64,000 bases of DNA from Microbacterium indicum DSM 19969 (GTDB taxonomy: Bacteria; Actinomycetota; Actinomycetes; Actinomycetales; Microbacteriaceae), in NCBI RefSeq assembly GCF_000422385.1, contig NZ_AULR01000001.1, positions 124,001 through 188,000 of the forward strand, read 5' to 3'. Position 1 is the first letter of the stretch. Every line of letters starts with the position of its first letter. The notes below the pieces were generated by a model. It was not told the DNA's origin and made no database searches. It worked only from the letters and a program-made list of their open reading frames with translations. Shown here piece after piece: positions 58,752-64,000 of this stretch. The position numbers and the translations under genes are program-made.

Positions 58752-59629
58752 CACAGGTCCTGGGCGAAGGTGCGCTCGAAGCGGCGGAACGTGGCCTGTC
58801 CGATGAACAGGAAGATGAGGCAGAGCACCACGGCGCCGATCGTGTAGATCTCGAAGTGCGGAGGGAACCCGAGCCAGCCCTTGTCCGTGTCGCCCACGAC
58901 CGACGGCTGCCAGAAGCCGTAGTGCATGAGCTCGACCGCGACCGTGATGGGGTTGACCATGTAGATCGGCACGAGGAAGTGCGGCAGGTGCTGCTGGATG
59001 AGGTCCCACGTGTAAAGGACGGGCGACGCCCACGTGGCGAGCTGTCGGATCACGTCGACGAAGTTCTGCGAATCGCGGAAGCGCACGTTGAGGCCCGCGA
59101 AGAAGAGGCCGAGCCCCGTCGAGCACAGCGCGACGAGCACGAGCGCCAGCAGGATCGCCCCGATGTGCAGGAATCCGGGGACCCACCCGTAGAGGATCGC
59201 GATGACGAGCAGGATGCCCGCCTGCGGGAGGAAGTGGATGAAGGCGCCGATGACCGCCGAGATCGGGAAGAGCTCGCGCGGCAGGTAGATCTTGTTGACG
59301 AGCGCGTGGTTGTCGACGACGGCCGTCGTCGCGTTGCCGAACGCCTCGTTGAAGAACGTCACCGTGACGAAGCCCGCGAAGAGGTACAGCGGGTAGTTGT
59401 CGACGCTGCCTCGGGCCATCCCGAAGATGAACCCCATCACGTAGTAGTAGATGAAGAACTGGATGAGCGGCTTGATGTACGACCAGACCCAGCCGAGCGC
59501 CGAGTTGCGGTAGCGGAGGGCGGTTCCCTTGCGGATCAGAAGGCCGAGCAGGTACCGCCAGCGCCACACGTCGCTCAGTCCGCGGCCGCGGCCGGGGACG
59601 TCGTATTCGGACAGATCGATCGTCGTCAC
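58751..59629 (-). CDS. Polysaccharide ABC exporter, ABC-2 type permease (Wzm/TagG/Rv3783-like)
   Basis: 292 residues with six membrane helices and the N-terminal amphipathic region LRYRNSALGWVWSYIKPL typical of Wzm/TagG permeases. With the ATPase gene it would carry the lipid-linked polymer across the membrane before attachment by the nearby LCP protein. GTG 59629 has GGAG seven bases upstream. The pair is co-directional with purE-LCP but has its own promoter-like element. Confidence 0.94.
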   Translation of the reverse strand: MTTIDLSEYDVPGRGRGLSDVWRWRYLLGLLIRKGTALRYRNSALGWVWSYIKPLIQFFIYYYVMGFIFGMARGSVDNYPLYLFAGFVTVTFFNEAFGNATTAVVDNHALVNKIYLPRELFPISAVIGAFIHFLPQAGILLVIAILYGWVPGFLHIGAILLALVLVALCSTGLGLFFAGLNVRFRDSQNFVDVIRQLATWASPVLYTWDLIQQHLPHFLVPIYMVNPITVAVELMHYGFWQPSVVGDTDKGWLGFPPHFEIYTIGAVVLCLIFLFIGQATFRRFERTFAQDL

Positions 59630-59672
59630 GCGCGCGTACTCCGCTCACTGAGGTGACTGAAAAGCACACCGG

Positions 59673-59678
59673 ATCTTA
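59673..59678 (-). promoter_or_regulatory. Possible -10 element (TAAGAT) for the ABC exporter operon
   Basis: TAAGAT on the minus strand lies in the 70-base gap between the LCP stop and the permease GTG. It would give a ~37-base leader with a ribosome binding site. No good -35 is visible. Confidence 0.42.
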
Positions 59679-59699
59679 TCGCCGTCAACCTGAACGCCC

Positions 59700-61136
59700 T
59701 CACTGGCCGCTGCCGTCGTCGGGGTGCAGAGTCCCGTCGATGAGCGTGTGGATCGCGCTCATGTCGGGCCACTCCTGGTCGACGCCCGCGCCCTCGGGCG
59801 TGAGCTCGATGTTCGTGATGTCCTGCTGCCGCGCGTCGACGGCGAGGTCGACGAACGTCGAGACGAGCCCCTGGGGGATGTCGGTCGTGAGCACGTCGTC
59901 GGTCGCCGACGCGACCTCCTGGAAGCGCGCGAGGACGTTCTGCGGCGTCATCTGGCTGATGACGGCCTCCTGCAGCTCGCGCTGGCGCTGCATGCGATCC
60001 CAGTCGCTCGTCGTGTAGCGGCTGCGGGCGTACCAGAGCGCCGTCTCGCCGTCCATGTGCTGCTGGCCGACCTCGATCCACCCCGAGGCCCAGTCCTCGG
60101 CGGGCTGGCCCTCGTAGGCGGGGCCGCCGCCCTCGGGCAGGCGCTCGGTCACGTTGATGTCGACGCCGCCGAGCGCGTCGACGAGGCTCGCGAAGCCCTG
60201 CATGTCGACGAGTACGTAATAGGGGATGTCGATGCCGAGGATCCCCTCGGCCGCGTCCTTCGTCGCCTCGATCGCGGGCGTGGATCCCTGGCTCTCGGCG
60301 TCGGGGTACAGCTCGTCGCCGTGGCCCGACTCGTCACACACCGAGACGGCGTTCGTGAGCTGGTTGATGCCGCTCGTCCAGCCGCAGGTCGGGTCGCTCT
60401 TCCCCTCGAAGTAGTTGGGGTACTGCGCGAGCATGGGGCTGCCCTCGCTGAACGAGAAGTGCTGGAGGTCGCGCGGGATGCCCGTGATCGTCGTCTTGCC
60501 CGTGTCGGCGTCGACCGAGATCACCGAGATGCTGTCGAAGCGCATGGAGTCGCGCCCCTCGCCCGAGTCGGCGCCGAGCAGGAGCACGTTGTAGTACCCG
60601 TCGCTCGGCTCGACGACGGGGGCCGAGTTGGAGAAGATCGAACCGAGCCCGCCCGCGGCCGCGAAGACCGTCGTGGATCCGTACCAGCCCGTCATTCCCT
60701 GCACGACGGCGAGGACGATTGCCAGGAGGCTGACGAGGAACGTCTGCGGCGCGCGCGTCTTCACGATGCGGACGAGCCGGAAGGTGTCGATCGAGAGGAT
60801 CACCCACACGATCGCGTACGCCGCGATGAGCGCGGCGATGACGAAGAGGACCGCCGGCCGCAGGAGGATCGGCTGCACGGCGCTGCGCCACAGGAGCATG
60901 CCGAGCACCGTGACGACGACGAGGACCCACATGAGGAGCGTCGAGGCGAGGCCGAAGCGCCCCAGCCGGCGGCTGCCCGCGAGGGACTGCGCGGATCCGG
61001 GGATCAGGAAGTTGAGGATCACGAGCCACCAGGCCCGCTTCGTCATGACGGCGCCGTCCGCGACGTCTGGCGTGCGGATCGGCGTCTGGTTCACGAGCGA
61101 ACCGCGCGCCCCCGGCCGGGCGGGCGCGATGGTCAC
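59700..61136 (-). CDS. LytR-CpsA-Psr (LCP) family cell-wall glycopolymer ligase
   Basis: 478 residues. A four-helix membrane module (about 35-160) precedes the extracytoplasmic LCP domain. Its pyrophosphate/lipid-binding residues are visible in RDSMRFD (195-201), IPRDL (arginine at 222), [25 protein letters not shown] and [20 protein letters not shown] enzymes transfer polyprenyl-linked glycopolymers to peptidoglycan. The start GTG 61136 overlaps the purE stop (GTGA). Most LCP proteins have one N-terminal helix, so the four-helix module is notable. Confidence 0.93.
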   Translation of the reverse strand: MTIAPARPGARGSLVNQTPIRTPDVADGAVMTKRAWWLVILNFLIPGSAQSLAGSRRLGRFGLASTLLMWVLVVVTVLGMLLWRSAVQPILLRPAVLFVIAALIAAYAIVWVILSIDTFRLVRIVKTRAPQTFLVSLLAIVLAVVQGMTGWYGSTTVFAAAGGLGSIFSNSAPVVEPSDGYYNVLLLGADSGEGRDSMRFDSISVISVDADTGKTTITGIPRDLQHFSFSEGSPMLAQYPNYFEGKSDPTCGWTSGINQLTNAVSVCDESGHGDELYPDAESQGSTPAIEATKDAAEGILGIDIPYYVLVDMQGFASLVDALGGVDINVTERLPEGGGPAYEGQPAEDWASGWIEVGQQHMDGETALWYARSRYTTSDWDRMQRQRELQEAVISQMTPQNVLARFQEVASATDDVLTTDIPQGLVSTFVDLAVDARQQDITNIELTPEGAGVDQEWPDMSAIHTLIDGTLHPDDGSGQ

Positions 61137-61642
61137 GACAGCGATTCCTTCAGCCGGCGGTTCTTCTCGTCGACCTGGGCCTCGAGCTCGCGGGCGTAGG
61201 CCTCGACGCGATCGGCGACGTCGGGATCGCCCGCCCCGATGATGCGGGCCGCGAGGATCCCCGCGTTCTTGGCGCCGTTGATCGAGACGGTCGCGACGGG
61301 GATCCCCGCAGGCATCTGCACGATCGAGAGGAGCGAGTCGATGCCCTCGAGCGTCGCGAGCTGCACGGGGACGCCGATCACGGGGAGCGCGGTGAGCGAG
61401 GCGAGCATGCCCGGCAGGTGGGCCGCTCCCCCGGCGCCGGCGATGATCGCCCTCAGGCCGCGCGAGCGCGCCTCGCGGCCGTAGGCGACGAGCTTGTCGG
61501 GCGTGCGGTGGGCCGAGACGACCTCGACCTCGTGCGCGATGCCGAACTCCGTGAGCGCATCGGACGCGGCCTGCATGACGCGCCAATCGGAGTCGGATCC
61601 CATGACGACGCCGACGAGGGGCGTCTCAGACGAGTGCAGCAC
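61133..61642 (-). CDS. purE: N5-carboxyaminoimidazole ribonucleotide mutase
   Basis: 169 residues, class I PurE. GSDSDW at 15-20 and SAHRTPD from Ser43 (catalytic His45) are present, with [14 protein letters not shown]. It converts N5-CAIR from PurK to CAIR in purine synthesis. GTG 61642 has a leaderless-type -10 six bases upstream. It is translationally coupled to the LCP gene, an arrangement also seen in other actinobacteria. Confidence 0.96.
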   Translation of the reverse strand: MLHSSETPLVGVVMGSDSDWRVMQAASDALTEFGIAHEVEVVSAHRTPDKLVAYGREARSRGLRAIIAGAGGAAHLPGMLASLTALPVIGVPVQLATLEGIDSLLSIVQMPAGIPVATVSINGAKNAGILAARIIGAGDPDVADRVEAYARELEAQVDEKNRRLKESLS

Positions 61643-61648
61643 CGTCTC

Positions 61649-61654
61649 AGCGTA
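61649..61654 (-). promoter_or_regulatory. Probable -10 element (TACGCT) of the purE-LCP operon
   Basis: Minus-strand TACGCT ends six bases before GTG 61642, the leaderless spacing. No PurR-like operator or riboswitch is visible nearby. Confidence 0.48.
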
Positions 61655-61707
61655 GGGGCCGAGGTTGCGACTGGCTGGGAGACACCTCGCGATCCGGCGG
61701 AAGCGGG

Positions 61708-62832
61708 TCAGCCGAAGTGCGCGGCGGCGGCGCGGGCGACGTACACGGCGTCGTCGAGCTCGTCGCTCGTCGCGTTGACGTGGCCGACCTTGCGCCCCGG
61801 ACGCGGATCCTTGCCGTAGGTGTGGATCTTCGCGCGCGGCTGGTCGAGCATCGCGGCCGCGAACCGGCCGTCGATCGCCGATCCGTCCTGCGGGCCGCCG
61901 AGGATGTTGATCATGCAGGTCGCCTCGGCGAGGGGGTCCGGCGCGCCGAGCGGCAGGTCGAGCACGGCGCGCAGGTGCTGCTCGAACTGGCTCGTCACGG
62001 ATCCGTCCTGCGTCCAGTGGCCGCTGTTGTGCGGGCGCATCGCGAGCTCGTTGACGAGCAGGCGCCCGTCGGTCGTCTCGAAGAGCTCGACGGCGAGCAT
62101 GCCCGTGACGCCGAGGCCCTCGGCGATCGAGGTGCCGATCTCGGCGGCGACCTCGAGCTCGCGCGGGCTCGCCTGCGGCGCGGGCGCGAAGACCTCGGCG
62201 CAGACGCCGTCCTTCTGCACCGTCTCGACGAGCACGTACGGCATCATCTCGCCGCTCGGGCGGCGCGCGACCTGCTGAGCGAGCTCGCGGCGGAAGTCGA
62301 CGAGCTCCTCGACGAGGATCGCCTCGCCCGCGAACGCCGCGAACCAGTCGTCGGCCTCGTCGGCGGAGGAGACGACGCGCACGCCCTTGCCGTCGTAGCC
62401 GCCGCGCGGCGTCTTCACGACGGCGCGGCCGCCGTGGTCGGCGATGAACTCCGCGAGCTCGTCGCGCGTCGAGACGGGAGCCCAGTCGGGCTGCGGTGCG
62501 CCGACCTCGGCGAGGCGGCGCCGCATGACGAGCTTGTCCTGCGCGAACCGCAGCGCGTCGGGCCCCGGGTGCACGGCGATGCCGTCGGCGACGAGCGCGC
62601 GCAGCACCTCCTGCGGGACGTGCTCGTGGTCGAAGGTCACGACGTCGACCTCGCGGGCGAACGCCCGGACGGTCTCGACGTCGGCGTAGTCGCCGACGCG
62701 AGTCGCGGCGAGGCGGGCCGACATGCCCTCCTGCTCGGCGAGCACCGCGATCTCGACGCCGAGCTCGCTCGCCGGCGCGATCATCATCCGTGCCAGCTGT
62801 CCGCCCCCGATAACACCCACGCGCTTCGTCAT
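61708..62832 (-). CDS. purK: N5-carboxyaminoimidazole ribonucleotide synthetase
   Basis: 374 residues, ATP-grasp enzyme. [12 protein letters not shown] opens the N-terminal domain, FDHEHVP and [16 protein letters not shown] mark the AIR and ATP sites, and [14 protein letters not shown] carries the conserved metal-binding region. It carboxylates AIR using ATP and bicarbonate, the step before PurE. ATG 62832 (MTKRVGVIG) fits the family; ATGs at 62841 and 62844 add a few residues. Confidence 0.96.
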   Translation of the reverse strand: MTKRVGVIGGGQLARMMIAPASELGVEIAVLAEQEGMSARLAATRVGDYADVETVRAFAREVDVVTFDHEHVPQEVLRALVADGIAVHPGPDALRFAQDKLVMRRRLAEVGAPQPDWAPVSTRDELAEFIADHGGRAVVKTPRGGYDGKGVRVVSSADEADDWFAAFAGEAILVEELVDFRRELAQQVARRPSGEMMPYVLVETVQKDGVCAEVFAPAPQASPRELEVAAEIGTSIAEGLGVTGMLAVELFETTDGRLLVNELAMRPHNSGHWTQDGSVTSQFEQHLRAVLDLPLGAPDPLAEATCMINILGGPQDGSAIDGRFAAAMLDQPRAKIHTYGKDPRPGRKVGHVNATSDELDDAVYVARAAAAHFG

Positions 62833-62863
62833 GGGATCCATCATCCCAGGACGCGCGTCGCCG

Positions 62864-63382
62864 TCAGGCCTCGGGGTGCTCGAGGTAGGGGTCGGCCGCG
62901 AGCTGCTGCGCCTGGCGGTGGGCGAGGATCTGCGAGATCTCGACCTGGTCCGCGAGGGTCTCGCTCACGAGGCGCGGGCGGTGCACGCCGCGCAGCTCGA
63001 CGGATCCGCCCGGGCCGACGAGCGTCAGCGTGCCGGTTCCCGAGATCCGCTGCGCGAGCGTGCGGGTGGTCTCGACGCCGTAGCCCGCCGCGTGGAGCAG
63101 CTCGCTGCGCCGGCGGAAGATCAGGCCGTTGGTCGCGATGACGCGGCGCGTCGTGATGATGTAGCTGCGGCCCGCCCACCGCCACCACGGCACGATGACG
63201 CCGACGAGCACCACGGCTCCCGCGACGGCGAAGAGCATCCAGTCCTGGAACGGGTCGGGCAGGTTGCCCGCGCCGTATCCCACGCCCGCGGCGACGGCGA
63301 TCGCGATGATCGCCGACCAGGTCAGGTGCGCGGCTCCCCCGCGCATCGACGCGATCCGCAGCTCCGGCCGTTCGTTCTCCAC
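62864..63382 (-). CDS. PH-domain membrane protein
   Basis: 172 residues. Two membrane helices (about 22-68) are followed by a bacterial PH-like domain (RSYIITTRRVIATNGLIFRRRSELLHAAGYGVE). Such proteins are common between birA and purK in actinobacteria and have no assigned function. GTG 63382 has GACAAT six bases upstream, a weaker leaderless-type -10. Confidence 0.85.
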   Translation of the reverse strand: MENERPELRIASMRGGAAHLTWSAIIAIAVAAGVGYGAGNLPDPFQDWMLFAVAGAVVLVGVIVPWWRWAGRSYIITTRRVIATNGLIFRRRSELLHAAGYGVETTRTLAQRISGTGTLTLVGPGGSVELRGVHRPRLVSETLADQVEISQILAHRQAQQLAADPYLEHPEA

Positions 63383-63408
63383 GGCTCCATTGTCTCCGAC
63401 GGCGCCCG

Positions 63409-64000
63409 TCAGACCGCCGGGCGCAGGTGCACGACGTCGGCCGCGGCGACGGCGCGACCCGCGATGACGATCCGTCCGTCGTCGTCGAGGTGCTCCGCGA
63501 CGCCCGTGAGCTTCCCCCCGCCCGGCAGGTGCGCCGTGACCTCGCGGCCGAGCGTGACGAGCACGCGCTCGACCTCGGCCCGCGCCGGGCGCCGCTCGAG
63601 GACCGCGAGGAGCTCGGAGAGCCGATCGCGGTAGTCGCGGATCAGGCGCTCCTCGTCGGCCTCCTCGTCGAGGGCCGCGAAGGAGGTCGCCGTCGGAACC
63701 GGGAGATCCTCGGCCGTCATGCGCGTGTTGACGCCGCTGCCGACGACGACCGCGTCCGGGAGGGCGACCTCGGCGAGGATGCCGCAGATCTTCCTCCCGT
63801 CGACGAGCACGTCGTTGGGCCACTTCACGCCGACATCGTGCCCCGGGAGCTGCTCGCCGATCGCCGCCGCCATCGCGGCGCCCGCGACGAGCGGGATCCA
63901 CCCGCGGCGCTCCGCGGGGATCCGCCCGACGCGCAGGACGAGCGAGAGCGCGATCGACGAGCCGGCCGGCGTGTCCCACGAGCGGTCGAGGCGGCCGCGG
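63409..64000 (-). CDS. birA: Biotin--[acetyl-CoA-carboxylase] ligase (C-terminal ~196 residues; runs off the window end)
   Basis: The visible part begins RGRLDRSWDTPAGSSIALSL, matching the biotin-binding GRGRxxRxW motif, and continues with VKWPNDVLVDGRKICGILAE and GSGVNTR of the BirA catalytic core. A C-terminal SH3-like domain follows (EVTAHLPGGGKLTGVAEHLDDDGRIVI). It joins biotin to the carrier domain of acyl-CoA carboxylases. The 5' end is outside the window. Confidence 0.95.
   Translation of the reverse strand, partial: RGRLDRSWDTPAGSSIALSLVLRVGRIPAERRGWIPLVAGAAMAAAIGEQLPGHDVGVKWPNDVLVDGRKICGILAEVALPDAVVVGSGVNTRMTAEDLPVPTATSFAALDEEADEERLIRDYRDRLSELLAVLERRPARAEVERVLVTLGREVTAHLPGGGKLTGVAEHLDDDGRIVIAGRAVAAADVVHLRPAV

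Noticed and set aside
63374..63420. Riboswitch or BirA operator near the PH-domain/birA junction
   Set aside because: No conserved riboswitch structure or biotin-operator palindrome could be recognised in the short gap.

Overview
The window is very GC-rich (roughly 70% or more) and densely packed, with many start/stop overlaps of the ATGA, GTGA or TGATG type. Marker genes (mtrAB-lpqB, a WhiB-family regulator, DUF3499, DUF5719, an LCP protein, a DUF222/HNH protein) identify an actinobacterium. The gene order secA-hpf-comF-lpqB-mtrB-mtrA next to DUF4129-DUF4350-MoxR-DUF58, and the lack of mycolate genes, point to the family Microbacteriaceae; the genus cannot be fixed from the sequence alone. 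No rRNA, tRNA, CRISPR array, insertion sequence or prophage was seen.

Layout. (1) 1-8.7 kb, minus strand: 5' part of secA, ribosome hibernation factor, ComF-like protein, LpqB and the MtrB/MtrA two-component system, plus a plus-strand coiled-coil protein at 1.7 kb. (2) 8.7-13.9 kb, plus strand: a coupled five-gene membrane/MoxR/DUF58 operon. (3) 13.9-19.2 kb: an apparent insertion holding a low-GC DUF222/HNH gene with a LexA-like box in its promoter, a Fur-family regulator overlapping a catalase gene, an aquaporin and an 800-bp array of imperfect repeats. (4) 19.2-27.6 kb: SpoIIM-like and RDD proteins, then the conserved actinobacterial block DUF3499, metallopeptidase-like, DUF5719, large membrane glycosyltransferase, WhiB and manA. 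(5) 27.6-61.1 kb: a large cell-envelope glycopolymer locus with two polymerase/ligase-like proteins, GlfT2- and GlfT1-like galactofuranosyltransferases, UDP-galactopyranose mutase, further glycosyltransferases of families GT2, GT4 and GT61, an acyltransferase, a hexapeptide transferase, large membrane proteins, a GtrA protein, a GtrB/DPM-like transferase, a sulfotransferase-like protein, UDP-glucose dehydrogenase, an ABC exporter, an LGFP-repeat exoprotein and an LCP ligase. (6) 61.1-64 kb: purE, purK, a PH-domain membrane protein and the 3' part of birA.

How the genes may work together: region 5 holds most steps expected for a galactofuranose-containing wall polymer. These are precursor supply (manA, glf, ugd), polymerisation (GlfT1/GlfT2-like), decoration, export (two-gene ABC transporter) and covalent attachment (LCP). 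It also encodes an LGFP-repeat protein whose repeats are used in mycolate bacteria to hold proteins in the wall. Many transcription units have a TANNNT -10 element exactly 6-7 nt before the start codon, so leaderless transcription looks common. The palindrome GGATCC is strongly over-represented in all coding frames.
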